In this document: positions 50,545 to 59,650 of the stretch, piece by piece
How the letters are laid out: each line of letters opens with the position of its first letter
Position numbering within the stretch: position 1 is the stretch's first letter
DNA from: Clostridiales bacterium
Lineage (GTDB): Bacteria > Bacillota > Clostridia > Lachnospirales > Lachnospiraceae
Assembly (NCBI GenBank): GCA_012839295.1
Contig: DUNO01000061.1
Location: 1 to 64,000 of the forward strand
DNA: 64,000 nucleotides
Reading direction: 5' to 3'
Notes under the pieces: model-generated
Told to the model about the DNA's origin: nothing
The model's input: only the letters and a program-made list of their open reading frames with translations
The model's database searches: none
Translations under genes and position numbers: made by a program

Positions 50545-51387
50545 CTATTTCATCGCCTTACCATCTCTTCTTCTGATGATAAGCTTATTAGATTTCTTGT
50601 TATGCTTTCTAGTCTTAAGACCGAGAGCCGGTTTACCCCAAGGAGTAACAGGGCCTGGACGGCCGATACCTGTTCTGCCTTCACCACCACCGTGGGGATG
50701 GTCATTCGGGTTCATTACGGAACCACGTACTGTAGGTCTGATACCCATGTGACGCTTACGTCCTGCTTTACCGATGGTTATAAGCTCATGGTCGATGTTG
50801 CCAACCTGGCCGATGGTTGCCCTGCAGATGATTGGAACAAGTCTCATTTCACCGCTAGGAAGACGAAGTGTTGCATATTTACCTTCCTTAGCCATAAGCT
50901 GTGCGGAGTTACCAGCTGCACGAACCAACTGGGCACCCTTTCCAGGATACAGCTCGATGTTGTGGATCTGGGTACCTACCGGAATATTCTGAAGCGGTAA
51001 GCAGTTACCAACTTTAATTTCAGCTGTCTCGCCATTCATGATCTTGCTTCCAACAGTAAGGCCGTTAGGAGCAATGATGTAGGCTTTCTCGCCGTCAGCA
51101 TAGCTGATCAATGCGATATTCGCTGTTCTGTTCGGATCGTATTCGATGCTGGCAACAGTTCCCGGAATACCGTCTTTTCTTCTCTTGAAATCGATGATTC
51201 TATATTTTCTTCTAGAGCCACCACCCTGGTGTCTTACCGTGATTTTACCCTGGTTGTTACGTCCTGCTTTCTTATTTAAAGAAACAACCAGTGATTTCTC
51301 AGGCGTTGATTTTGTGATTTCTGCAAAATCAGAACCAGTCATGTGTCTTCTGGAAGGTGTATATGGGTTATAGGTTTTAATTCCCAT
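50545..51387 (-). CDS. rplB: Ribosomal protein L2
   Basis: This 280-aa protein has [40 protein letters not shown] and the conserved [20 protein letters not shown] near the end, the peptidyl-transferase-side uL2 loop. ATG 51387 is chosen because the frame above it (MKGVQI) is the ribosome site. Confidence 0.97.
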   Translation of the reverse strand: MGIKTYNPYTPSRRHMTGSDFAEITKSTPEKSLVVSLNKKAGRNNQGKITVRHQGGGSRRKYRIIDFKRRKDGIPGTVASIEYDPNRTANIALISYADGEKAYIIAPNGLTVGSKIMNGETAEIKVGNCLPLQNIPVGTQIHNIELYPGKGAQLVRAAGNSAQLMAKEGKYATLRLPSGEMRLVPIICRATIGQVGNIDHELITIGKAGRKRHMGIRPTVRGSVMNPNDHPHGGGEGRTGIGRPGPVTPWGKPALGLKTRKHNKKSNKLIIRRRDGKAMK

Positions 51388-51489
51388 GATTTGCACTCCT
51401 TTCAAAACGATGTTAAATAGGTTTTCTTAACACCTTATCTTTAAATGCGAATCTCATCCGCATTGCGAAATGTTTTTCTTCCGCATTTC

Positions 51490-51789
51490 TTATAGTCCTG
51501 AGAATATCTCGATCTCAGCACTGTCAGCTGTCAGCTGAACGATTGCTTTCTTCACCTTAGAGGTCTTGCCTGAGGTAGTACCACGCCTGCGTGTCTTTCC
51601 CGCCTGGTTAATTGTATTAACCTTCTCAACCTTTGCTCCGACAAACATCTTCTCGACAGCTTCTTTAATCTGATTCTTTGTAGCTTCCGGATGAACTGAA
51701 AAAGTATATTTTTTCTCACCCATGGTGCTCATGCTCTTTTCAGTTACGATTGGTTTAATGATGACATCATAATATTTTAAATCTGCCAT
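51490..51789 (-). CDS. rplW: Ribosomal protein L23
   Basis: This 99-aa protein has YYDVIIKPIVTEKSMSTMGE, KYTFSVHPEATKNQIKEAVE and VNTINQAGKTRRRGTTSGKT, as in uL23 at the exit tunnel. Its start overlaps the rplD stop by one base. Confidence 0.96.
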   Translation of the reverse strand: MADLKYYDVIIKPIVTEKSMSTMGEKKYTFSVHPEATKNQIKEAVEKMFVGAKVEKVNTINQAGKTRRRGTTSGKTSKVKKAIVQLTADSAEIEIFSGL

Positions 51790-52409
51790 TATGCGTACAC
51801 CTCCTCAATCTTTGCTACAGCATCCTTAGTTAATACGAGGGTATCATACTTTAAGATGTCGTATACGTTAATGGAGTTTGATATAACTGTTCTTACCTTA
51901 GGAAGGTTTCTTGCAGAAAGCTGTACCTTTTCGTTCTTCTCACCAAGAATAACGAGTGCCCTCTGTAACTTTAAGCTATCAAGAACTGCCTTCATCTTCT
52001 TTGTCTTGATCTCATCAAAGCTCAAGTCATCAAGAACATAGAATTTATTCTCATTTACCCTGGATGTTAAAGCTGACTTAATCGCAAGGGCTTTTTCCTT
52101 TTTATTCATCTTGAAGGAATAATCTCTTGGCTTTGGAGCGAATACAACGCCGCCGCCCTTCCACTGGGGTGATCTGGTTGAACCCTGTCTGGCATGGCCA
52201 GTTCCTTTTTGTCTCCAAGGCTTTCTTCCGCCGCCGCTTACTTCAGCGCGGGTTTTTGCACTCTGTGTTCCCTGACGCTTGTTTGCCAGCTGCAGTACAA
52301 CTGCCTGGTGAACTAAATGTTCATTTATCTCTACTCCGAAGATTGCATCGTTGAGCTCTAATGTGCCAACTTCTTTACCTTCGATATTGTAAACTTTTAC
52401 GTTTGCCAT
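51789..52409 (-). CDS. rplD: Ribosomal protein L4
   Basis: This 206-aa protein has the tunnel loop KTRAEVSGGGRKPWRQKGTG and ARQGSTRSPQWKGGGVVFAP and a globular Rossmann-like part, as in uL4. L4 is a classical repressor of S10 operons in Proteobacteria; here such control is not shown. Confidence 0.97.
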   Translation of the reverse strand: MANVKVYNIEGKEVGTLELNDAIFGVEINEHLVHQAVVLQLANKRQGTQSAKTRAEVSGGGRKPWRQKGTGHARQGSTRSPQWKGGGVVFAPKPRDYSFKMNKKEKALAIKSALTSRVNENKFYVLDDLSFDEIKTKKMKAVLDSLKLQRALVILGEKNEKVQLSARNLPKVRTVISNSINVYDILKYDTLVLTKDAVAKIEEVYA

Positions 52410-52434
52410 TTATGCTTCCTCCTTTCTTAAAGCT

Positions 52435-53070
52435 CTAGTTTGCTTTCTTTACTGTTTCTTTCAGCATTACTAAGGATTTCTTTGGTCCGGGTACAGCACC
52501 CTTTACAAGAACAAGGTTCTTCTCGACATCAATTCTTACAATTTCAAGATTCTGAACGGTAGCTCTTACAGCTCCCATATGACCAGGCATGTGCTTGCCC
52601 TTGAATACCCTGCCAGGTGTTGTTGCAGCACCGTTAGAACCTGCATGCCTGTGGTATTTGGAACCGTGCTTCATAGGTCCTCTTGATAAATTGTGTCTCT
52701 TGATTGCTCCCTGGAAACCTTTTCCCTTAGTCTTACCTACTGCATCAATTCTGTCGCCTTCTGCGAAGATGTCAGCCTTGATTTCCTGACCAACCTTGTA
52801 GTCAGCAGCATTCTCAAACTTGAATTCTCTAAGATATCTTTTATTAGCAACACCCGCTTTTGCAAAGTGTCCTTTTCTCGGCTTATTAACCAGGGCTTCC
52901 CTGATATCGCCATAACCAACCTGTACTGCTGCGTATCCATCATTATCAACAGTTTTAACCTGTGTAACGAAAACCGGACCAGCCTGCAATACAGTTACCG
53001 GAACAAGAACTCCGTTTTCACCGAAAACCTGGGTCATTCCGATTTTTGTAGCTAAAATCGCCTTTTTCAT
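52435..53070 (-). CDS. rplC: Ribosomal protein L3
   Basis: This 211-aa protein has [40 protein letters not shown] and [20 protein letters not shown], the uL3 loop near the peptidyl transferase centre. It follows rpsJ by 163 bases without a gene. Confidence 0.97.
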   Translation of the reverse strand: MKKAILATKIGMTQVFGENGVLVPVTVLQAGPVFVTQVKTVDNDGYAAVQVGYGDIREALVNKPRKGHFAKAGVANKRYLREFKFENAADYKVGQEIKADIFAEGDRIDAVGKTKGKGFQGAIKRHNLSRGPMKHGSKYHRHAGSNGAATTPGRVFKGKHMPGHMGAVRATVQNLEIVRIDVEKNLVLVKGAVPGPKKSLVMLKETVKKAN

Positions 53071-53232
53071 TGTCTTACCTCCTATTTAATCTACAGCGGA
53101 TCACACATTGGGTGCGATCATCCTAGATGGTTATATACGCTCATATATGAACCCTAAGGATTTTTCTTTACTTGGTTTGTTACCTGTTTGGTCTTTCCTA
53201 TGCCGTCAATGTCCATCCATCTGATGAGCGGA

Positions 53233-53550
53233 TTACTTCGTCTTCATCTTGATGTCGATGTACACACCTGCTGGCATTTCCAGTCTGGACAATGCATCTA
53301 CAGTCTTCTGAGTAGGTGTGATGATATCAATTAATCTCTTGTGTGTTCTCTGCTCGAACTGCTCTCTGGAATCCTTGTACTTATGAACCGCTCTCAGAAT
53401 TGTCACAACTTCCTTCTTCGTAGGCAACGGAACGGGTCCGCTCACCTTAGATCCTGTCTTCTTCACAGTATCGATGATCTTCGCAGAAGATTGATCGACT
53501 AAATGATGATCATACGCCTTTAATGTGATTCTCATTACTTGACTTGCCAT
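53233..53550 (-). CDS. rpsJ: Ribosomal protein S10
   Basis: From ATG 53550 ([20 protein letters not shown]) the protein has 105 aa with [20 protein letters not shown] and [20 protein letters not shown], as in uS10 (NusE). AAAGGAGG precedes it. The frame runs on into the leader to 53628 without homology. It is the first gene of the supercluster. Confidence 0.96.
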   Translation of the reverse strand: MASQVMRITLKAYDHHLVDQSSAKIIDTVKKTGSKVSGPVPLPTKKEVVTILRAVHKYKDSREQFEQRTHKRLIDIITPTQKTVDALSRLEMPAGVYIDIKMKTK

Positions 53551-53858
53551 AAAAAAAGCCGCCTCCTTTTCGCACTTAATTTCAGTACGACAAGTGGTGA
53601 CTGTACACTTATCCGTGTGTATCTTCATTTTTCATAGGAATAATCCGGCGAACCGGACTTCTACCAGCAAGTCCCTATAAGGCTTGCCGACAATATGAAG
53701 CATGATATTTTCTCACACGTTTTATCTGCCCTTGGCAGAACATATATGGTACAGTGACTTGTCGCCAGTTTTGATAACTTGACCTTCGCTCCACGGAAAA
53801 CCTGCCAGGCTTAGCAGCAACCTCACGCTTCAACGCTATCAATGTCACAACACGAGAT
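53551..53858 (-). promoter_or_regulatory. Untranslated leader of the S10 operon
   Basis: About 300 bases separate the promoter from rpsJ. The leader contains GC-rich arms (CCGGTTCGCCGG near 53645-53660; TTGTCGGCAAGCC with GGACTTGCTGG), so an RNA fold is likely. It contains a 70-codon open frame that shows no protein features and is probably not translated. No known leader type is identified. Confidence 0.45.
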
Positions 53859-53887
53859 ATTATACAATAACTTGAAAGTATTTGCAA
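53859..53887 (-). promoter_or_regulatory. Promoter of the S10 operon
   Basis: TTGCAA (53882-53887) and TATAAT (53859-53864) are 17 bases apart on the minus strand. Transcription would start near 53852 and run through about 23 kb of translation genes. Confidence 0.8.
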
Positions 53888-54114
53888 GTACTTTTTTTTG
53901 AGTTTTTTATCTGTTTTTTATCTGAGGTTTTTTATCATCTTTTATTTTTTAGATGCATTCCTTCTATAGGTACCTTTCTTCCATGCAAACAAATCACATT
54001 ATTAATTCCCTGATTATTCCCTGCAAAATATATAACCACATTACTTCCTATTATAAGCAGGATAATTATAATTAGTAAAATCAATAAAATAATGCAGATT
54101 TACTTGTCATGACC
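53888..54114. other. AT-rich gap upstream of S10 promoter
   Basis: There is no gene. Several TTTTTTATCTG-like repeats lie directly upstream of the -35 and on the minus strand form A-tracts (CAGATAAAAAA), which may act as an UP element. Nothing else is recognised. Confidence 0.45.
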
Positions 54115-54170
54115 AAAAACAAAGCTCCATAAAACTCTTGTTTCAGTTTTATGGAGCTTTGTTTTGTTTT
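54115..54170 (-). terminator. Bidirectional terminator
   Basis: AAAACAAAGCTCCATAAAAC pairs perfectly with its complement at 54146-54165 around a ten-base loop. U-runs occur in both directions. It ends the membrane-anchored protein gene. Confidence 0.85.
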
Positions 54171-54190
54171 AACATTTTTCTCTTCTATTA

Positions 54191-54880
54191 CTAATCTGCC
54201 GGATCATAGCCTGTTACTGTCCATATACCTGTTTCATCCTGACGTACCAGTCTTTCTAAGTAGATATATTTTGCGACGGTATTCCCACTATCAATTTCAG
54301 CAATTGCTTTTGCATTATCGCTCTCTATAATCTTAACATCCTCATAAGCAATGGGATAATCTCCCACTATGCCCTCCGGAGATACCAACAGGCTTGCATA
54401 TACCTGTGCAACAAAGGCAGGATCAAGCTTCCATGGGGAATGCCCCTCATCCACACTCTTTTGCTCATTTTCCTCTACGGTCAGATCAACATCCGCTTTT
54501 ATCTGTGGCTCTTTCCCCTGCTCTGCTGCCGGAGTTACAGTTACGTTATCTTGCTGGTCCGTCTGCACTTCACTCTGTGAGCTGTCTTGTGCTCCATCCT
54601 TTGTATCTGCTTGTACTTCATCCTGTGCATCAACCTGCCCGTTAACATTTATATCCGAATTACCGGTATCACTCATATTTGTAGTCTCTTTACCAACATT
54701 TTCTGACTGCTCAATTCCAGTATCTTTTGGCTCAATATCTGCATTTGCTTTTTTATCAAGTGCAAATGTTAAAACAGCTGCCAATATGGCTACGGGGATA
54801 GCCAGCTGCAGCCACCTCACCAACTTTTTCTTGTTTGCTTCATTTGTTTTTTTGTTACCATCAGACTTATTATTCATCAT
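54191..54880 (-). CDS. Membrane-anchored protein of unknown function
   Basis: This 229-aa protein has a short basic N-terminus and one membrane helix (WLQLAIPVAILAAVLTFAL, about 24-42). A low-complexity Asp/Gln/Ser/Thr linker follows (about 50-130, with repeated DAQDEVQADTKDGAQDSSQS-type units), then an outside domain of about 85 residues (SPWKLDPAFVAQVYASLLVS to TGIWTVTGYDPAD). ATG 54880 follows AGGAGG. It is probably cell-surface located; the domain is common in Clostridia but unnamed to me. Confidence 0.7.
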   Translation of the reverse strand: MMNNKSDGNKKTNEANKKKLVRWLQLAIPVAILAAVLTFALDKKANADIEPKDTGIEQSENVGKETTNMSDTGNSDINVNGQVDAQDEVQADTKDGAQDSSQSEVQTDQQDNVTVTPAAEQGKEPQIKADVDLTVEENEQKSVDEGHSPWKLDPAFVAQVYASLLVSPEGIVGDYPIAYEDVKIIESDNAKAIAEIDSGNTVAKYIYLERLVRQDETGIWTVTGYDPAD

Positions 54881-55095
54881 CAATTACCTCCTATTTATAA
54901 ATTTGAATTAAAAATTGCATTTATACTTTTTGTAGTATTCCTTATCCTCAACCTCCCTTATCCTTCATACTAATATAGACGAAGCAGCTATACCTTCCGT
55001 TACATGATATTTTATAATTTATATTCTTAAGTTATATTTCAAACTTTACCAGTTTCTGATATAGTATAGCTATCATACTTTTGGAGTTGTTGCTT

Positions 55096-55209
55096 ATGAA
55101 AACCTATAAAAAACCCAAGCACATAACAATCGCATATTTCACAGGTACAGGAAGTACCAAACTGGCTGCACGCGAATTTTCAACTGCTTTCCGCAGGATG
55201 GGTCAGTAA
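55096..55209 (+). pseudogene. Remnant of flavodoxin-like (EFR1-type) protein
   Basis: A 37-codon frame begins MKTYKKPKHITIAYFTGTGS and continues TKLAAREFSTAF before TAA. IAYFTGTGSTK is the FMN-binding start of EFR1-type flavodoxin-ferredoxin proteins, which normally run over 250 residues. Here the match stops after about 33 residues and nothing follows but a terminator. It is a truncated relic. Confidence 0.6.
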
Positions 55210-55249
55210 GACAATTCATTTAAATTCATCTGTTATGAATAGCCAGAAA

Positions 55250-55304
55250 AAGCTGAATGAAATTTAGTATGATAATCCATACCATAATTTCATTCAGCTT
55301 GATT
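55250..55304. terminator. Bidirectional terminator hairpin
   Basis: AAGCTGAATGAAATT pairs perfectly with AATTTCATTCAGCTT (55286-55300) around 21 bases. It lies between the flavodoxin relic and the convergent methyltransferase gene and can serve both. Confidence 0.75.
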
Positions 55305-55335
55305 TATTAAGCTCTGTAATTTCTACCAGCTTAAT

Positions 55336-56199
55336 CTATCTTTCCCAGCGCCCTGAAGCGCCACAAGGAAGAACCAGTCCATTTCCCGACACCGGAAGCC
55401 CAATTTCATCAGAGGACACCTTACCTCCAAATTTCCTGGAAATTTCCTCAGAGAGCATATAGGTTAATACCCCTGCCTGCAGCCCTGTTGTATAAGAATT
55501 TAAAAGGAAAAACAGGGGCTCCTCCGTCAGCACCTGGGTACACAGCTGGATAAAAGGGTGGATGCTGTCCTCGATCTTCCAGGTCTCACCCTTTGGCCCC
55601 CTTCCATAGGAGGGTGGATCCATGATGACCGCATCATATTTATTACCCCTTCTGATCTCCCGTTCCACAAACTTCACACAGTCATCTACAATATAACGGA
55701 TCGGCGCTTCTGCAAGCCCTGAAGCAGCCGCATTCTCCTTTGCCCAGGCCACCATCCCTTTGGATGCGTCCACATGGGTTACTGCCGCCCCGGCTTTCGC
55801 TGCTGCCAGGGTTGCGCCGCCGGTATAGGCAAATAAATTAAGCACCTTTACCTGCTTATCCTCAACGCCCTTAATCTTCTCAGAAAACCAATCCCAGTTA
55901 ACCGCCTGCTCAGGGAATAATCCGGTATGCTTAAAGCTGAAGGGCTGGAGCTGGAAGGTTAAGCCCTTGTAGCTGATATTCCACTGCTTGGGCAGGTCAA
56001 AGAATTCCCATTCACCGCCGCCCTTGGAGCTCCGATGGTAATGTGCATTCGGTTTTTTCCAGCCTTTATTGTTTTTTTCAGTGTTCCAGATTACCTGGGG
56101 ATCCGGACGCACCAATATATATTGTCCCCAGCGTTCCAACTTCTCTCCGCCGGAGGTATCAAGCACTTCATAGTCTTTCCAGTCACTTGCGATCCACAT
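55336..56199 (-). CDS. SAM-dependent (probable rRNA) methyltransferase
   Basis: This 287-aa protein has motif I VLNLFAYTGGATLAAAKAGA near residue 120 and the catalytic motif IMDPPSYGRGPKG near residue 193, as in the COG1092 group with RlmI/RlmK relatives. The N-terminus lacks a PUA domain. Substrate is inferred as rRNA. The ATG follows AAAGTGAGAG weakly. It stands alone, convergent with the relic gene. Confidence 0.8.
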   Translation of the reverse strand: MWIASDWKDYEVLDTSGGEKLERWGQYILVRPDPQVIWNTEKNNKGWKKPNAHYHRSSKGGGEWEFFDLPKQWNISYKGLTFQLQPFSFKHTGLFPEQAVNWDWFSEKIKGVEDKQVKVLNLFAYTGGATLAAAKAGAAVTHVDASKGMVAWAKENAAASGLAEAPIRYIVDDCVKFVEREIRRGNKYDAVIMDPPSYGRGPKGETWKIEDSIHPFIQLCTQVLTEEPLFFLLNSYTTGLQAGVLTYMLSEEISRKFGGKVSSDEIGLPVSGNGLVLPCGASGRWER

Positions 56200-56488
56200 A
56201 ATACTCTCACTTTCCTGTAATCATTTCTCTCCCATTATAAAGCAGGATGTCCTTAATTACAATGTAAAGTTTCATTCGTGCAGCAGCACTTTCTTAACGG
56301 CCTATTACCTGTTTCTTAACAGATTTTAACTTGACCTTACCGGTAAGAACGTTTAAACTTGTAATTGTAATGAGTCACTAATATCTGCATAAACATGATA
56401 TTAGAGCAAAATTTTGATGGGCACAATATAATATTTGCAGACACGAACAGTAAATTAATCACCGCTTAGCCGGTAGAATGGAGGAAAT

Positions 56489-57166
56489 ATGGGTATTTTA
56501 ACAAGATTCAAAGACATTATGTCCAGTAACATCAATGCACTTTTAGACAAGGCCGAGGATCCTGAGAAAATGATTGACCAATGCCTTCGCAACCTCAATT
56601 CCGATTTAGGTAAAGTAAAATCAGAAACTGCTGCGATCATGGCAGAGGAACAGAGGGCAAAGAGGGTTCTTGATGACTGTAATGAGGAAATTGCTAAGAT
56701 GCAGGCTTACGCCGTAAAAGCTTTGGAGGCTGATAATGAAGCGGATGCGAGAAAATTCCTTGAGCAAAAGGCTTCTTTATCCGGGAAGCTGCCCGGCCTC
56801 CAGGAGGCCTATGACTTAGCGCATTCCAATGCAACTCATATGAGGCAGATGCATGATAAATTAGTAAATGACATCAACGAACTGGAAGCCCGCAAGGACA
56901 TGATCAAGGGTAAGCTTGCCGTTGCCAAGACCCAGGAGAGAATCAATAAAATGGGCTCCTCCGTCGGCAGCGCAAATGACTCCATTGCAAGCTTTAAAAG
57001 ATATGAAGAAATGGCTGACAAAGCCCTGGATAAGGCAAATGCAATGGCTGAGCTGAACGCCTCCTCACAGGAACAGTCCATCGAGGATCTGACAAAGAAA
57101 TACACACAGGATTCCGGCGTAGACGATGAGCTCGCCGCCCTGAAAGCCAGCTTAGGGCGTGGCTAA
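56489..57166 (+). CDS. pspA: PspA/IM30-family membrane stress protein
   Basis: This 225-aa protein is an almost continuous coiled coil with GILTRFKDIMSSNINALLDK, AEDPEKMIDQCLRNLNSD and FKRYEEMADKALDKANAMAE. It would form ESCRT-III-like assemblies on stressed membranes. It leads a cluster with zinc ribbon, TPM and SPFH genes, as in Bacillus ydjFGHI. GGAGG precedes ATG 56489. Confidence 0.92.
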   Translation: MGILTRFKDIMSSNINALLDKAEDPEKMIDQCLRNLNSDLGKVKSETAAIMAEEQRAKRVLDDCNEEIAKMQAYAVKALEADNEADARKFLEQKASLSGKLPGLQEAYDLAHSNATHMRQMHDKLVNDINELEARKDMIKGKLAVAKTQERINKMGSSVGSANDSIASFKRYEEMADKALDKANAMAELNASSQEQSIEDLTKKYTQDSGVDDELAALKASLGRG

Positions 57167-57191
57167 AAAAGCACTCAAAAAAATAATCCAA

Positions 57192-57336
57192 GTGATAGGA
57201 TTATCACCTGCGGGTTATGATATAATATCGCCAGATATTATATCATGTCCGCTTGCGGACATTGGTGCCGGAACGAAGCGGAGTGCGCATCCCTGGCACG
57301 GAGTGCCATATCATGTGGTTTGTACATGATATAATG
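57192..57336. repeat. Multi-palindrome intergenic element
   Basis: Four inverted repeats stand in a row: GTGATA-GGAT-TATCAC (57192-57207), ATGATATAATAT-CGCCAG-complement (57217-57246), GTCCGC-TT-GCGGAC (57247-57260) and ATATCATGT-GGTTTGT-ACATGATAT (57308-57332). A GGTGCC...GGCACC-like arm lies between the last two. The 294-base gap has no gene. It resembles a MITE-like or boundary repeat. A similar but shorter GGCGCGGAGCC/TATAATA pattern is at 28098-28142. Confidence 0.5.
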
Positions 57337-57373
57337 TGCTGAAAAGTTAATTCATTATGTAACTACCCTGTCA

Positions 57374-57414
57374 TAAACCGGAGGAAAAGGCACGCTTGCT
57401 TCTCCGGTTTATGT
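57374..57414 (+). terminator. Hairpin after pspA
   Basis: ATAAACCGGAG and CTCCGGTTTAT form a perfect 11-pair stem around an 18-base loop. It lies just before the next gene, with a weak U-run, so it may reduce read-through from pspA rather than end it. Confidence 0.5.
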
Positions 57415-57460
57415 ACATAATACGAAGCTTCTAAATAGAAATTCGTATAAGGAGGATTCT

Positions 57461-58606
57461 ATGCCCACTGTAATACATTATAAATGCCCTAACTGCGGGG
57501 CTGATATGGCCTTTGACAGCCAGACCGGCCTTCTTCGCTGCGGGAGCTGTGGAAGAACTGACAATATTGAGCGGATGGCAGGAAAAGATCCCTCCCATGA
57601 AACAGGTGATGTATCCTTTGACATGGATGAGGAAGACCATAAGGCTGCTGATTCTGCTTTTGAACATGATTACCATGACCCTTCCCATGAAGATGAGCCA
57701 AGCGCACACTCTACCTTCGGAGAAAACGAAGCCACCGAGTACCACTGCAACAACTGCGGCGCCGTACTGATTACAGATGCCCAGACCACCGCGACCACCT
57801 GCAGCTTCTGCGGAGCAGGCGTGGTCCTGGGCGACCGCCTCTCGGGGAGCCTGGCCCCTGCTAAGGTAATCCCCTTTACTATCAGCAAGGAGCAGGCTCA
57901 GGAAGCCTTTAAAAAATGGTGCAAAAAAGGCCTTTTGACCCCCGGGGACTTTATGACCGCGGACCGCATCAAAAACATTACAGGCCTATATGTCCCCTTC
58001 TGGCTATACGACTTAAACGGGCGGGGTGAGGCGGAAGCCACCTGTACCAGGGTACGTACCTATACCATGGGGGACTGGATCTATACGGAAACAAAATGGT
58101 ACCATGTCTATCGGAAGGTGGACCTAAATTATAACCGGATTCCCTGCGATGCCTCAAAAAAGATGGAGGACTCCATGATGGATAAGCTGGAACCCTTTAA
58201 TTACACCAACCTGAAAGACTTTAATATGCCCTATTTGGCGGGGTATATAGCCGAAAAATATGATTTTACGGATGAACAGATGCTGCCAAGAATCAAGGAG
58301 CGTGTCGGCGGCTATGTTGACAACTACCTCAGATCCACCATTAACGGCTACAATACCGTTAATATTAACCGCAAAGAAATCAATGTAAGGAAACGGCGGG
58401 CTGATTATACCTTGCTTCCCATTTGGATGGTCTGCTATGATTACCGTAAAGCGGAGCATATCTTTGCAATGAATGGCCAAACAGGTAAAATTGTAGGAAA
58501 GCCCCCCTTAAGCAAGCAGAAGATATTTACCTGGTTCGCAGCTATCTCTGCCGGCAGCTTCCTTATCATGCGGCTTCTTACCTTAATATTAGGAGGTGGA
58601 TTCTGA
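57461..58606 (+). CDS. TFIIB-type zinc ribbon membrane protein (YdjG-like)
   Basis: This 381-aa protein has two N-terminal zinc ribbons (CPNCGADMAFD...CGSCGR, residues 9-31; CNNCGAVLITD...CSFCGAG, about 95-120). A large soluble beta domain (VPFWLYDLNGRGEAEATCTR) and one C-terminal membrane helix (FTWFAAISAGSFLIMRLLTL) follow. It matches the YdjG type of the Bacillus membrane-stress operon. AAGGAGG precedes ATG 57461. It may link PspA to the SPFH protein. Confidence 0.8.
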   Translation: MPTVIHYKCPNCGADMAFDSQTGLLRCGSCGRTDNIERMAGKDPSHETGDVSFDMDEEDHKAADSAFEHDYHDPSHEDEPSAHSTFGENEATEYHCNNCGAVLITDAQTTATTCSFCGAGVVLGDRLSGSLAPAKVIPFTISKEQAQEAFKKWCKKGLLTPGDFMTADRIKNITGLYVPFWLYDLNGRGEAEATCTRVRTYTMGDWIYTETKWYHVYRKVDLNYNRIPCDASKKMEDSMMDKLEPFNYTNLKDFNMPYLAGYIAEKYDFTDEQMLPRIKERVGGYVDNYLRSTINGYNTVNINRKEINVRKRRADYTLLPIWMVCYDYRKAEHIFAMNGQTGKIVGKPPLSKQKIFTWFAAISAGSFLIMRLLTLILGGGF

Positions 58607-59613
58607 TGAAAGCAAAAAAAGCACTTAGCTTAATTTCCTTTCTTACCATGCTTGTTTTACTTTTCAGCCTGTTCCTTCCTCTTTCTTATGCGTCAGCTAC
58701 GGAGGCGTCGGATGCCTCTACCGCTGAGGCAGGAGATACTTCTGCCGCCGAATCCGCAGATGCCTCTGCCGCCTCCGCGGCGGATATTCCCGTTGACGAG
58801 GCTATAGATACTTATCAACATGTTTATGATGAGGCGGGACTTTTATCCACGGATGAAATTGCTGACCTTGAAGAATTGTGTAAAAGCTATGGGGATGATG
58901 CAGGGCTTGAGATCATGATCCTGACCCATAATGATTCCGCTGCACCTTATGCTGAGGATTATATTGAAGATTTTGAGGATCAGCTGCCTGTTGGAGACCG
59001 GGTATATATTCTCGTTGATATGTATAACCGTGTCGTATTCATGGAAGGCTATGGTAAGGCTGAGACCTATATCCATTCCAAACGGATTGATTCCATCATC
59101 GACGAAATAACACCGGATCTGTCAGGCGGCAACTACTATAACGCCTTTGTAACCTATATCGAACGTTCCGCAGCATATATGAGTGACGATTCGGAGTTGA
59201 ACTATGATCATGATTATACTGCCGATACTCCCCAGTCCAATAATCCAGGTGCCCCCAATTATGACGAAACCTGGCCATCCGATTATAATTCTTCGGCCAG
59301 TAAGGCCGCAAACATTCTAAGTAATGTATGGATCCAATTACTGGCTGCAGTTATTATCGCAGGTATCACCGTAGCTGTTATGGCTTACAATTCTGGCGGA
59401 AAGATGACCGCCGGTGCAGGCAACTATGTTGACCAAAGCCATTCCGGCCTGATTGGACGCAGGGATGACTATATCCGGACAACCGTAACCCGGGTAAGAA
59501 AGCCCCAGAATAACAATAACAATCACGGAGGCGGTGGTTTTAATTCAAGCGGCTTCCGCGGAGGTGTATCCAGTGGCGGACGCTCCCACAGCTCCGGCGG
59601 CGGAAGGTTCTAG
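58606..59613 (+). CDS. TPM-domain membrane protein (YdjH-like)
   Basis: This 335-aa protein has a signal peptide (KALSLISFLTMLVLLFSLFL) and an Ala/Asp/Ser-rich stretch to about residue 62. A TPM domain follows (about 68-190; VYDEAGLLSTDEIADLEELC, LEIMILTHNDS and GDRVYILVDMYNR). A membrane helix (about 245-265) and a Gly/Ser tail ending SSGGGRF complete it. Its ATG overlaps the previous stop. It is in the PspA-SPFH cluster. Confidence 0.85.
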   Translation: MKAKKALSLISFLTMLVLLFSLFLPLSYASATEASDASTAEAGDTSAAESADASAASAADIPVDEAIDTYQHVYDEAGLLSTDEIADLEELCKSYGDDAGLEIMILTHNDSAAPYAEDYIEDFEDQLPVGDRVYILVDMYNRVVFMEGYGKAETYIHSKRIDSIIDEITPDLSGGNYYNAFVTYIERSAAYMSDDSELNYDHDYTADTPQSNNPGAPNYDETWPSDYNSSASKAANILSNVWIQLLAAVIIAGITVAVMAYNSGGKMTAGAGNYVDQSHSGLIGRRDDYIRTTVTRVRKPQNNNNNHGGGGFNSSGFRGGVSSGGRSHSSGGGRF

Positions 59614-59650
59614 AAGCTTATAAAATTTAATTTCATAGGAGGATCCCAGA

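Noticed and set aside
53675-53887. A 70-codon frame in the S10 leader
   Set aside because: It begins upstream of the expected transcript start, inside the promoter, so it cannot be translated from this promoter in full, and shows no protein features.
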